NCBI GenBank assembly: GCA_002424365.1
Contig: DIRQ01000044.1
Span: forward strand, 14,770-36,420
Source: Syntrophomonas sp. UBA5432
Lineage (GTDB): Bacteria > Bacillota > Syntrophomonadia > Syntrophomonadales > Syntrophomonadaceae
Length of the DNA stretch: 21,651 nt
Direction: 5' to 3'
Shown here: piece by piece, positions 1 to 6,625 of the stretch
Layout of the letters: every line of letters begins with the position of its first letter
Numbering within the stretch: the stretch's first letter is position 1
Notes under the pieces: generated by a model
The model's database searches: none
What the model was told of the DNA's origin: nothing
What the model saw: the letters and a program-made list of their open reading frames with translations, nothing else
Position numbers and translations under genes: made by a program

Positions 1-57
1 TTTATCTCTGCTCTGATATAGAATGGTAAGTGATATTTCTATAAAGAGGGTGGTAGT

Positions 58-336
58 GTGAGTTCTCCCAGGGCTTTATCAGATATAAAAAGAGACCTGG
101 AATCTTTTGTGGGTAGCAAGATTAGGTTAAAGGCCAATCGGGGAAGGAACCGCATCGTAGAAAGAGAAGGTGTCTTGGAGTCCATATACCCCAATATATT
201 TGTAATAAAATTGAACGAGAGAAAAATTGAGCGGCGGGTTTCATACACTTATGCCGATGTTCTTACTGAAACGGTTGAACTCTTCGTTTATGATAAACAG
301 GACCTGGAAATCCGTATAGCTTCCGCTAATAATTAA
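58..336 (+). CDS. veg: Veg family protein
   Basis: This is a 92-residue protein of the Veg family (DUF1021), a small conserved protein of Firmicutes. In Bacillus subtilis Veg is very highly expressed and has been linked to biofilm matrix gene expression; its biochemical role is not settled. The family pattern is clear: an N-terminal helix (SDIKRDLESFVG), then a small beta-barrel-like part with KANRGRNRIVEREGVLESIYPNIF broken into short strands, then the motif RRVSYTYADVLTETVEL. Length is normal (about 85-90 residues). The start is GTG at 58, with the purine-rich AAGAGGG upstream; no ATG lies near. It is followed by a strong terminator, so it is probably a single-gene unit whose promoter is at or beyond the window edge. 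Confidence in the family is high. Confidence 0.93.
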   Translation: MSSPRALSDIKRDLESFVGSKIRLKANRGRNRIVEREGVLESIYPNIFVIKLNERKIERRVSYTYADVLTETVELFVYDKQDLEIRIASANN

Positions 337-357
337 ACAATAAATAAGGTAGTAATT

Positions 358-385
358 ACTGCATGAACCTCATGCAGTTTTTTTT
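358..385 (+). terminator. Intrinsic terminator after veg
   Basis: A perfect 9-bp stem (ACTGCATGA with TCATGCAGT) with a 3-base loop is followed by eight T residues. It lies 21 bases after the veg stop codon and should end the veg transcript. Confidence 0.92.
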
Positions 386-435
386 GCTTAATTTCTCGCA
401 ATACTCAGCCCAATCTTTACTCGTATTAATTCCAT

Positions 436-498
436 CGCTATTTCCTTCCTAATCCCATAGCGAAAGCTTTGCTCTAAAAGGCACATAGCAGCTTTCGC
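436..498 (+). other. Two overlapping, mutually exclusive hairpins in the veg downstream gap
   Basis: CGCTAT (436-441) can pair with ATAGCG (457-462). GCGAAAGCT (460-498 overall, right arm AGCTTTCGC at 490-498) forms a perfect 9-bp stem that uses the same GCG bases. The two cannot form together, an arrangement seen in RNA switches but also possible by chance. The rest of the gap from 386 to 719 holds repeat copy A and no recognisable gene. Confidence 0.35.
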
Positions 499-569
499 AT
501 CTTTCAATCTACAGGATATAACCCAGGATCAAAGTAAACAGGGCAGATACACAAGTTAAGCCCGTACAA

Positions 570-623
570 CCCTTACCCCTCACTCTAGACAGTTAGTCAA
601 GTTCATAAATTCGAAGTTATTCA
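570..623 (+). repeat. Dispersed intergenic repeat, copy A
   Basis: This copy carries the C-rich head CCCTTACCCCTCACTCTAGAC followed by a tail that runs through AGTCAAGTTCATAAATTCG to GTTATTCAC. The same head-to-tail order occurs at 1644, 4204, 13772 and 21567, always on the plus strand and always between genes. It lies about 100 bases upstream of the SPOCS-domain gene starting at 720. Confidence 0.8.
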
Positions 624-719
624 CTCGACAACTTAATATTAACGCTGATTTACGTATTAATCATACTTCACCCAAATTCGTAATATAAATTAGCATTAGT
701 GGGAAAAGAAGGTGAAAGA

Positions 720-1538
720 GTGGAACAGGCCTTTTCTATATGGTCACCGGTAATCATGGCTCAGCTCAAAACACCTCGCCACCTGGGGGGGGAACATAGT
801 TATCCCTCTGAGCGATTTCATCGTAGCCTGGAGGATCTTAGGGTAAAAATAAAGCAGTCAGAAGTGCTATCCCAGGGGCAGGCAGTGGAAGTGCGGGTCA
901 AAGTAGATATACTATGTTTGTTAGAAGACGATCAGGGTAGCATGCATCTGGTCAAGAAAGAAGAAACCCTAAAAGAAAGAGTATCCTACAGTGATTTTGA
1001 TCAAGCCCTGGAACGTAAAGAGTCTATACGTTTTGTTATTAACATCAAAGATATTTCCTGTGATGGAGAGCTGAGCAATGGAAAAATCAGAGTTAGATTC
1101 TTTATCGAATATAATATTATTGCTACCAGGGAACAGGTGGTTAGGCTGTGGGTTGGAGAACAGGGTGAGATAAGCAAAGAATCCCTTAACCAGCTATTTG
1201 AACGCCTAGAAGAAGAAGTAGCCCGGTTAGCAGGGGAGAACCAGGAATTACATAGAAAAATATTTTTTTATCAGCGGGATATATCTAGTCTCAAAAGGGG
1301 CATTCGTAAACTGGAAAAACGGAACGCTGGATTGCTTAAAGAAGTAACATATCGAGAGCAGGAATCAGAAACCCTGCGAAAAAGTCTACAGGAGAAAGAG
1401 GCACGGATATACCGTTTGCAGCAGTACTCCGGGGCTTGGTCCAATCCGAAACTAGCCGAGACTTTGGAGGAAATGCCAGAAGCTGAACCTGGTTTGGGGC
1501 GACGGATAAAAAAGTTGTTTTTGAACAACCTGCTCTAA
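720..1538 (+). CDS. SPOCS/DUF3794-like domain protein with C-terminal coiled coil
   Basis: A protein of 272 residues. Residues about 5-145 resemble the SPOCS (DUF3794) domain of SipL and related spore proteins: a beta-rich pattern with EVRVKVDILCLLEDDQG, then ERVSYSDF and IRFVINIKDISCDGEL, ending in KIRVRFFIEYNI. Residues about 154-236 are a strongly charged heptad-like coiled coil, followed by a basic C-terminus. SipL-type proteins work in spore coat or exosporium assembly in Clostridia, so a spore surface scaffold role is inferred. The GTG at 720 is chosen because AGAAGGTG lies 6-7 bases before it; an upstream in-frame GTG at 699 has no ribosome binding site. A weak sigma-K-like CATACTTCA at 662 may drive it. 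The domain assignment is by eye and moderately secure; the coiled coil is clear. Confidence 0.6.
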   Translation: MEQAFSIWSPVIMAQLKTPRHLGGEHSYPSERFHRSLEDLRVKIKQSEVLSQGQAVEVRVKVDILCLLEDDQGSMHLVKKEETLKERVSYSDFDQALERKESIRFVINIKDISCDGELSNGKIRVRFFIEYNIIATREQVVRLWVGEQGEISKESLNQLFERLEEEVARLAGENQELHRKIFFYQRDISSLKRGIRKLEKRNAGLLKEVTYREQESETLRKSLQEKEARIYRLQQYSGAWSNPKLAETLEEMPEAEPGLGRRIKKLFLNNLL

Positions 1539-1574
1539 ACATCAGAGAAAAGGAAATAGGAAATAGAAATAGGA

Positions 1575-1618
1575 AAAGGGACGGATTTTACGGTTTTAAC
1601 TGTGAGGTCCGTCCCTTT
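1575..1618 (+). terminator. Long hairpin downstream of the SPOCS/coiled-coil gene
   Basis: AAAGGGACGGA (1575-1585) and TCCGTCCCTTT (1608-1618) form a perfect 11-bp stem, and the inner bases 1590-1603 can extend it. No T run follows beyond the TTT of the stem, so as a terminator it is imperfect; it may act as a 3' end stabiliser. Confidence 0.55.
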
Positions 1619-1643
1619 AGTATTAAACCGTCCTGGCCAGAGG

Positions 1644-1710
1644 CCCCTTGCCCCTCACCCCTCACCCCTCACTCTTGAATTAGTCAGATTCTAAATTCGC
1701 AGTTATTTAC
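1644..1710 (+). repeat. Dispersed intergenic repeat, copy B
   Basis: This copy has the head expanded to three tandem CCCCTCA heptamers (1651-1671), then the shared tail with TTAGTCAGATTCTAAATTCG and GTTATTTAC. It lies 42 bases upstream of the sigma-K-like promoter of the zinc-ribbon gene. Confidence 0.8.
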
Positions 1711-1751
1711 TAGATAGCTTTATCACCAACGGGTTTTTCTAAATACTTTGT

Positions 1752-1780
1752 AACCAAATGTGAACACTTTTCATAGAATA
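1752..1780 (+). promoter_or_regulatory. Candidate sigma-K (mother-cell) promoter
   Basis: AACC at 1752-1755 and CATAGAATA at 1772-1780 fit the sigma-K pattern AC, 17 bases, CATAnnnTA exactly. It lies about 45 bases upstream of the zinc-ribbon gene, and the same architecture occurs before the SPOCS gene at 4476. Confidence 0.55.
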
Positions 1781-1824
1781 GGATAACTGCCGAAAAACGG
1801 AAGTGAAAGTTAATCTACCGGGAG

Positions 1825-2097
1825 GTGTTTGCAATTAAGGAACGAGAGGTTAAAGAGGAGGAACGAACTCCGGAAATAAACGTAAAAACTAAGACATATC
1901 AGGCCATTCCTATTAAGAACGCTCGCGAAGAGAGCATGTTTATGGTTACCACTGCCCGTAAGAGTAATATCGAAATGAACTATTCTTGCCCTGAATGCGG
2001 GGGACGAATAAAAAAACAAGAACTTGAGAAGTGCCCTGACTGTGGTGGTGATTATTGCAGCCAGTGTTTGCAGGACCATGATTGTGAAGCCGAGTAA
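1825..2097 (+). CDS. Small Cys-rich zinc-ribbon protein
   Basis: A protein of about 90 residues with no family I can name. The N-terminal half is charged and probably flexible (EREVKEEERTPEINVKTKT). The C-terminal half holds CPEC at 55-58, CPDC at 70-73 and CSQC at 78-81, with His85 and Cys87, enough for one double zinc ribbon or two small zinc sites. The start is uncertain: GTG at 1825 lies inside the GGGAGGTG ribosome binding motif, while an in-frame ATT at 1834 would have ideal spacing, and an ATG at 1939 has a poor site. The codons are open throughout and the gene ends just before a good terminator. A sigma-K-type promoter upstream points to late mother-cell expression. A role in spore coat or exosporium is inferred only from that. 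Confidence 0.7.
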   Translation: MFAIKEREVKEEERTPEINVKTKTYQAIPIKNAREESMFMVTTARKSNIEMNYSCPECGGRIKKQELEKCPDCGGDYCSQCLQDHDCEAE

Positions 2098-2107
2098 GTC
2101 AGCGGGG

Positions 2108-2159
2108 CGAGTCAAGGACGGTTCCTTTGAATCGCCTTGACTCGGAGATGTATTTTTTT
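2108..2159 (+). terminator. Intrinsic terminator after the zinc-ribbon gene
   Basis: CGAGTCAAGG (2108-2117) pairs perfectly with CCTTGACTCG (2135-2144). A run of seven T residues follows at 2153-2159. It separates the zinc-ribbon gene from the glycosyltransferases. Confidence 0.75.
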
Positions 2160-2183
2160 GACTCATGACAGGAGGACGTAAGT

Positions 2184-3485
2184 ATGAATACTATACCTGG
2201 AATAATTTATCCTCCCACCCTGGACTTTGAATACCTGGTGCAACGTCCACAGCAATTACTTAAGAGTATATCCCAGCTGGGGATAATCGTTTATTTCCTA
2301 AACCGTCCAGCTTATCATCAAGCCTTTTACCAGGGAATTGAAAAGTATAATCGGAACTTCTTCCTGTTTCACCATATGGAGCCTTCTTATCCGGCTACTA
2401 CCAGGCCAATAGTATATTATAGTAATCCATCTCAGATTGACATCATTCGCGGTTATAACCCTTGCCTGATAGTGTTTGATAGTCTGGATGAACCAGTGGG
2501 CGAGTTCTCCGCCTGGCAGCCGTTTTACTACCAGGCGGTCGCTTCAGCCGACCTGGTACTGGCAGCCTCAGACAAGCTATATACCCGCGCTCAAGCAATT
2601 AATCCCCACACCTGCTTAATTCCCAATGGGTGCGATTTTAATTACTTTAAAAGGGCTAGGAGCAATCAATTAGCCCCCCCTGATTTGCCCAAACTTAAAC
2701 GGGCGGTAATTGGTTACATGGGAGCAGTTGCCAGTTGGTGTGATTTAGAACTGCTGGATAAGTTAGCCCAGGTTTTTTCTGACTGTAGCTTAATAATAAT
2801 TGGCCCTTTATATAATGTACGTAATATTCCCCTACGCCCCAATATCCACTGGCTTGGGTATAAAGCTTACGAGGAGCTAATCTATTATGCCAGTTATTTC
2901 GATGTGGGTATCATCCCTTTTAAACAGAGCGATATGACGGTGGCGGTTAACCCTATCAAGATGTGGGAATACATGGCTATGGGTATTCCGGTAGTTACTA
3001 CAGCACTGCCCGAAACCCAGAAATACAGTGAAGAGCTATATTATTCGCCTGGGCGAGAAGATTTTATTAACAATGTCAGGCTGGCTCTAAAACAAGAAAA
3101 CTGGGAACGGTGTGAGCGCAGAATGACCCTGGCTCAGGAAAATTCCTGGATGGCCAGGGCTGAAGAAATGCTTATAGCTATACAGGAGCGTCTAAACGCA
3201 AAGGGTATTAAGCACCAGGAAACCCTACCGGTTCCCGGTAGGACCACTCCTTATCACTGCAAAAACTGGTTTTTCAAAGGGGAGCATGTTCGCTTCCAAA
3301 GTCCGGCTAAACAATATGCAGTGCCACGGCAGAGGAGGAATAGAGATATAGCTATTAGCGCTACAACCCCGGTGTTATCAGAGAACGGGAGCGGAAATAA
3401 GCATCTGACGATCTCCGGCCAACACCCAAAAACCTTCCGCTATAAAAACAAGAAACGATATTTGCCAGGTGAATACCTATGCTAA
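2184..3485 (+). CDS. GT-B fold glycosyltransferase (GT1/GT4 type)
   Basis: A 433-residue cytoplasmic glycosyltransferase expected to move a sugar from a nucleotide-sugar donor; the acceptor cannot be told. The N-terminal domain carries RPQQLL at 21-26, typical of a subgroup of GT4-like enzymes. The linker region has LIPNGCDF near 145-152, a hallmark of family 4. The C-terminal donor domain has GYMGAV near 177-182, then NPIKMWEYMAMGIPVV at 256-271, which matches the conserved donor-binding E(x)7E-like region. The last 90 residues or so (from about 340) are basic, polar and unlike the family, with no visible domain. ATG 2184 has AGGAGGA at good spacing. The gene overlaps the next glycosyltransferase by 7 bases, so the two are coupled. 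Its neighbours suggest spore-surface or envelope glycosylation, which is an inference. Confidence 0.85.
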   Translation: MNTIPGIIYPPTLDFEYLVQRPQQLLKSISQLGIIVYFLNRPAYHQAFYQGIEKYNRNFFLFHHMEPSYPATTRPIVYYSNPSQIDIIRGYNPCLIVFDSLDEPVGEFSAWQPFYYQAVASADLVLAASDKLYTRAQAINPHTCLIPNGCDFNYFKRARSNQLAPPDLPKLKRAVIGYMGAVASWCDLELLDKLAQVFSDCSLIIIGPLYNVRNIPLRPNIHWLGYKAYEELIYYASYFDVGIIPFKQSDMTVAVNPIKMWEYMAMGIPVVTTALPETQKYSEELYYSPGREDFINNVRLALKQENWERCERRMTLAQENSWMARAEEMLIAIQERLNAKGIKHQETLPVPGRTTPYHCKNWFFKGEHVRFQSPAKQYAVPRQRRNRDIAISATTPVLSENGSGNKHLTISGQHPKTFRYKNKKRYLPGEYLC

Positions 3486-4162
3486 AGGTAATGATAGGCT
3501 GCCCGCTGCGTGACCGGGCCTGGATTTTACCACGTTACCTGGATTGTCTGGAAAAACTACATAGAAATACATTCCAGCCCCAATATTGTTTTATTATTAA
3601 TGACTGCACTGACCACAGCCCCCAAATACTAGCTGAATTTGTCCACAGGCAACCAGGAATAGTAAGATTAATTGAAAAAAATTATGATTATCCTGGCGGT
3701 CATCGTCGGGGTCAATATAAATTTGGACGATTAGCCGAACTACGCAACCTGCTCCTTAAAGCCTTTCTAGAATCAGATTGTGACTATCTATTTTCCCTGG
3801 ATAGCGACATCCTGGTACCCCCAGGTACCCTTAGCCGATTAGTAGAAGATGATTGTGACATAGTATCGGCTCTGGTATGTAATGGTCATGAAATTGGAGA
3901 TCCCGGCATTTATAACATCTTACAACGGAGTAGTGATGGCAGCTATAAACATATACGTGATTTCCCCCGGGATCAAATATTTCCGGTGGATTGCACCGGG
4001 GCGGCTTACCTGATTAAACGAGCAGTAATAACAGCCGGGGTCCGCTATTCCAACCAGCGAGGGGGAGAGGACATTGCTTTTTGTGAAGCTGCAAGCAACC
4101 GGGGATTTAATATCTTTTGCGATGGCCGGGTGGAATGTTTACACCTCATGCAGGAGGGGTGA
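3479..4162 (+). CDS. GT-A fold (family 2-like) glycosyltransferase
   Basis: A 227-residue glycosyltransferase of the GT-A fold. Visible features are an N-terminal strand MIGCPLRDR, the metal-binding DxD motif in SLDSDILVPP at 106-115, a TGAAYLIK strand near 173-180 and the GGEDIAFC segment at 195-202 that supplies the usual acidic catalytic residue, then ECLHLM near the end. It overlaps the upstream glycosyltransferase by 7 bases with AGGTG as ribosome binding site, so both are made together and probably act on one glycan. The protein ends soon after the last motif; its final codons and stop lie in the left arm of repeat copy C, so the original C-terminus may have been a little different. Specificity is unknown. 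Confidence 0.85.
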   Translation: MLKVMIGCPLRDRAWILPRYLDCLEKLHRNTFQPQYCFIINDCTDHSPQILAEFVHRQPGIVRLIEKNYDYPGGHRRGQYKFGRLAELRNLLLKAFLESDCDYLFSLDSDILVPPGTLSRLVEDDCDIVSALVCNGHEIGDPGIYNILQRSSDGSYKHIRDFPRDQIFPVDCTGAAYLIKRAVITAGVRYSNQRGGEDIAFCEAASNRGFNIFCDGRVECLHLMQEG

Positions 4163-4254
4163 GGGGTAACAGCTGCTGAGTGTAAGGGGATTGCCATAAC
4201 TCCTTACCCCTCACCCTAAACAATAAATCAACTTACTAATTTGACGTTATTTAC
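4157..4254 (+). repeat. Dispersed intergenic repeat, copy C, with inverted arms
   Basis: GGGTGAGGGGTAA (4157-4169) is the perfect complement of TTACCCCTCACCC (4204-4216), giving a 13-bp inverted arm around a 34-base centre. The standard tail follows, ending in GACGTTATTTAC. The left arm contains the TGA stop codon of the glycosyltransferase ending at 4162. With copy E this is the most complete copy. Confidence 0.8.
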
Positions 4255-4366
4255 AGGGAAACTATGTTATTTATGTCTATTATCTTAGTACACAGTAGCT
4301 TTAGCTTTCCTTTAAAATTTTAATAAAAGATCCGAGTAAATTGTCGCTTTTCTTAATCTGGATAAT

Positions 4367-4395
4367 CACACTTTGTTCCTTTCTTTCATAGTATA
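4367..4395 (+). promoter_or_regulatory. Candidate sigma-K (mother-cell) promoter
   Basis: CACA at 4367-4370 and CATAGTATA at 4387-4395 fit AC, 17 bases, CATAnnnTA exactly, as at 1752-1780. It lies about 80 bases upstream of the SPOCS-like gene. The rest of the 4163-4475 gap holds repeat copy C and A/T-rich sequence with no gene. Confidence 0.6.
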
Positions 4396-4475
4396 AGCTA
4401 GAAATTTGCTCTTACAAATTTCAACAAAGGCCCTTGCAGGCAAGAAAAAAAGAGAACAAAGGAGGGGAGAGTAAC

Positions 4476-5042
4476 ATGGCTGGACTAAAGTGTGAATTTC
4501 CGGACGGTTGTAGATTAGATTTGTGGGCAAAGGTAATAAAGGCAAAATTCATCGAAAAACAAGTAAAAGTTCTGGATACCGTGTTTTGTGTGCCGGATGA
4601 GCAGGTAGGAGGAAAAGTAACCTGTGTAGAGGACATTAAAGTTAAAGTCATCCAGAAATTTGAGGATGTTGCATGTTTTAACAAAGTAAAAATCTTTATC
4701 GATTACGAAGTAGTTCTGTTTGTTATAGTGGATGGCGAATACCAGATTATCACCGTAACTGACCGGTTTGAAAGGAACATTGAGCTTGATGAGTTTGATC
4801 CGCCCCTTACCTCTGAGGAATTCAGAGAGGAAATCGAACAGTCCGAATTAATTCTAAAGAATTGGACCTTTGATTATGAAATCAAGGGTAATTGCGAAGA
4901 TCCTGGCAACCCCTGTAATCTTACCACCCCCGTTAGGGGAACTTGTATCGGACTCAAAGTATATGTAGATATTATCGACAAACTGGGTAAGATGCACGAT
5001 GTTATTGTATATGGTGAATTGGATCCGGAAGTAGAATTCTAG
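4476..5042 (+). CDS. SPOCS/DUF3794-like spore protein
   Basis: A 188-residue protein with no signal peptide or membrane segment. Its alternating beta pattern (VKVIQKFEDVACFNKVKIF, then FIDYEVVLFVIVDGEY, RFERNIELDEFDPPL, and LKVYVDIIDKL) resembles the DUF3794/SPOCS domain found in Clostridial spore coat and exosporium assembly proteins. Six Cys residues are spread through it (near 6, 12, 38, 50, 68, 141, 148 and 158, depending on count), more than usual for a cytoplasmic protein and common in coat proteins that cross-link. ATG 4476 is chosen over the upstream in-frame TTG at 4434 because AAGGAGGGGA sits 7-8 bases before it. A sigma-K-type promoter precedes it and a hairpin follows. The domain call is by pattern only; a generic hypothetical protein is the alternative. 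Confidence 0.6.
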   Translation: MAGLKCEFPDGCRLDLWAKVIKAKFIEKQVKVLDTVFCVPDEQVGGKVTCVEDIKVKVIQKFEDVACFNKVKIFIDYEVVLFVIVDGEYQIITVTDRFERNIELDEFDPPLTSEEFREEIEQSELILKNWTFDYEIKGNCEDPGNPCNLTTPVRGTCIGLKVYVDIIDKLGKMHDVIVYGELDPEVEF

Positions 5043-5057
5043 GGAACCCCCTGTCCA

Positions 5058-5091
5058 CTTAATGCTCGGCTTCTGCCGGGCATTAAGTTTT
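5058..5091 (+). terminator. Hairpin terminator or attenuator
   Basis: A 13-bp stem (CTTAATGC plus TCGGC against GCCGG plus GCATTAAG, with one G-U pair) and a TTCT loop, followed by only four T residues. The next gene starts 20 bases on, so read-through into it is likely in part. Confidence 0.75.
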
Positions 5092-5110
5092 CCAATATGG
5101 AGGTGCTCAG

Positions 5111-5329
5111 GTGGCAGTGGTAAGAATAGACCGTAAACAAAAAAATATAATGCGTAGCCAGCTTGAGAAAGTGCTGGAAATGCAGAAAGAAATTGACCAT
5201 AAAATAGATAATTTTCGCAAAGATACTGAAGTACCTGAATACCAGCAGTTCTGGGAAGAGCTAAGGACTACTAACGTTGAAACCATGCAGAGACTATCTC
5301 GCTTCATGGTTCGAAAATGCAATCGCTGA
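5111..5329 (+). CDS. Small hypothetical helical protein
   Basis: A 72-residue charged protein I do not recognise. It is predicted to be mostly helical, with a run of heptad-like residues (QLEKVLEMQKEIDHKIDNF) and a basic C-terminus. There is no signal peptide, metal site or membrane segment. The GTG start at 5111 has GGAGGTG about seven bases upstream. It lies between the SPOCS-like gene and the patatin-like gene, 42 bases before the latter, so the two may share a transcript. No function is proposed. Confidence 0.65.
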   Translation: MAVVRIDRKQKNIMRSQLEKVLEMQKEIDHKIDNFRKDTEVPEYQQFWEELRTTNVETMQRLSRFMVRKCNR

Positions 5330-5371
5330 ATATAACCTGGCGGGGTCAGTTGGCCTTTTGAGGTGACAAAC

Positions 5372-6235
5372 ATGAAGAAACTGGGACTGGCACTCGGTGG
5401 TGGCGGCCTTAGAGGACTTGCTCATATAGGTGTATTACAGGTGTTGGAGGATCATAATATTCCGCTTTCTATTATATCGGGAACTAGTGTAGGAAGCATA
5501 ATTGCAGCTCTTCACGTTAGTGGCTTTTCTGCCTATCAAATGGAGCACGAGGTTATGAAATTAAAACCACGTGATTATTTAGATTATAATATCAGCGGAT
5601 TAATCAGACATTTTCTAGCTTGTTTTTTCCCAGCCATAGATAACAATATAGATGGCATTATAAAGGGTAAGCGCCTGGAAAAAACAGTAAATCACTTAAC
5701 GGGAGGCAGAGAATTACGGAATAGCAAAATCCCACTGGCTATTATAGCCTGTGATATAGATAGCGGGCGGGAGATTATTTTCTCCAGTCGGAAAATTCCG
5801 TTGCAAGGTAATGATGTCTTGCTTATAGAAGATGCCCGCTTAAGTCAGGCTGTACGGGCCAGTACAGCTATACCTGCGGTCTTTATTCCCTATCACATGC
5901 AGGGAATGCAGTTGGTGGACGGGGGAGTTCGCAGCATGGTGCCGGTGACGGTTCAGAAGCTTCTAGGTGCCGAGTATGTCCTGGCCATTAATCTGGGACA
6001 GGAGGTATATGACCATTCGGTAGAAGGAATACCTCAGATAATCAATCGAACTATAAGTATCCTGGCCTACGAAACTTCAGCTACGGAGCAAAAAATTTAC
6101 GCCCATATGGTTATTTATCCTCGGATAGGTGAAGTAAAACTGCACGATCTCCACCGGGCCCCAGAAATTATTCGAATTGGTCGACGGGTTATGAAAAAAA
6201 GAATTGATGAATTAAAAAAGGCCCTCTTTGCTTAA
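5372..6235 (+). CDS. Patatin-like phospholipase (RssA/YlbK-type)
   Basis: A 287-residue patatin-family hydrolase, expected to act on acyl esters of lipids through a Ser-Asp dyad. All motifs are present: the oxyanion-hole loop GGGGLRG at 9-15, the nucleophile elbow GTSVG at 37-41 with Ser39, and the DGG motif with Asp near 183. There is no signal peptide, so it is cytoplasmic. Length fits the small bacterial RssA/YlbK group (about 260-320 residues). The ATG at 5372 is preferred over GTG 5363 because GAGGTG precedes it at good spacing. It follows a small hypothetical gene by 42 bases. The substrate is unknown; membrane lipid turnover is the usual inference for the group. Confidence 0.9.
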   Translation: MKKLGLALGGGGLRGLAHIGVLQVLEDHNIPLSIISGTSVGSIIAALHVSGFSAYQMEHEVMKLKPRDYLDYNISGLIRHFLACFFPAIDNNIDGIIKGKRLEKTVNHLTGGRELRNSKIPLAIIACDIDSGREIIFSSRKIPLQGNDVLLIEDARLSQAVRASTAIPAVFIPYHMQGMQLVDGGVRSMVPVTVQKLLGAEYVLAINLGQEVYDHSVEGIPQIINRTISILAYETSATEQKIYAHMVIYPRIGEVKLHDLHRAPEIIRIGRRVMKKRIDELKKALFA

Positions 6236-6325
6236 TAGTGTAACAGACAGACAGTAATTTACATATAATAACGACAAAGCATAAGATTAGCCGATACAGC
6301 GGGTCAAGGCAGGGAGGAGGTTAAA

Positions 6326-6487
6326 ATGGCTACTGATAAATTCGAACATGCTACTTTCTACCTGACCAAAAATCAGGTAAATCAGATAAAAGAACTGGCA
6401 AAAACCAATCAAATATCTCGTAGTGCTCTGGTGCGAATGATTATAAGGGAATACTTGGCCAGGCAGGGGGAAGATAAAGGAAAGTAA
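6326..6487 (+). CDS. Ribbon-helix-helix (CopG/Arc type) small protein
   Basis: A 53-residue protein with the ribbon-helix-helix pattern: an N-terminal strand (EHATFYLT), helix 1 (KNQVNQIKELAKTNQ), the turn with ISRSALVR, and helix 2 (VRMIIREYLAR). Such proteins are usually dimeric DNA binders, often antitoxins or autorepressors. The ATG has a near-perfect AGGGAGGAGG site six bases upstream. No toxin gene lies beside it: the next gene is a convergent deacetylase, and a terminator follows within 35 bases, so it stands alone. It could be a solitary regulator. The call rests on helix pattern and size. Confidence 0.75.
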   Translation: MATDKFEHATFYLTKNQVNQIKELAKTNQISRSALVRMIIREYLARQGEDKGK

Positions 6488-6520
6488 GGCTTCATTTATG
6501 AGGGGTACAGGAGTTAAGTT

Positions 6521-6555
6521 AGATGCTTGTAATGTGGGTGCAAGCATCTTTTTTT
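6521..6555 (+). terminator. Intrinsic terminator after the ribbon-helix-helix gene
   Basis: A perfect 9-bp stem (AGATGCTTG with CAAGCATCT) around an 11-base loop, followed by a run of seven T residues to 6555. Confidence 0.9.
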
Positions 6556-6601
6556 GTGGCGATTATTCCCTATTATACTCTATCTTTACTATCCCGGCAC
6601 G

Positions 6602-6625
6602 GTATATGCACTCATATACTTTTTT
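6602..6625 (+). terminator. Second plus-strand terminator at the convergent junction
   Basis: GTATATG (6602-6608) pairs with CATATAC (6613-6619) around a CACT loop, followed by six T residues. It overlaps the stop codon of the minus-strand deacetylase and would stop plus-strand transcripts that pass the first terminator. Confidence 0.65.

Noticed and set aside
601..669. Sigma-E promoter (TAATATT and CATACTTC) before the gene at 720
   Set aside because: The spacer is 21 bases, against about 13-14 for sigma-E, and the -10 match is partial.
699..719. GTG 699 as start of the SPOCS/coiled-coil gene
   Set aside because: No ribosome binding site precedes it, while GTG 720 has AGAAGGTG at good spacing.
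1644..1710. CRISPR array in the CCCCTCA repeats
   Set aside because: The units are 7-base tandem copies with no spacers and no cas genes nearby.
6326..6487. Toxin-antitoxin pair built on the ribbon-helix-helix protein
   Set aside because: No toxin-like frame adjoins it; a terminator follows at once and the next gene is a convergent deacetylase.
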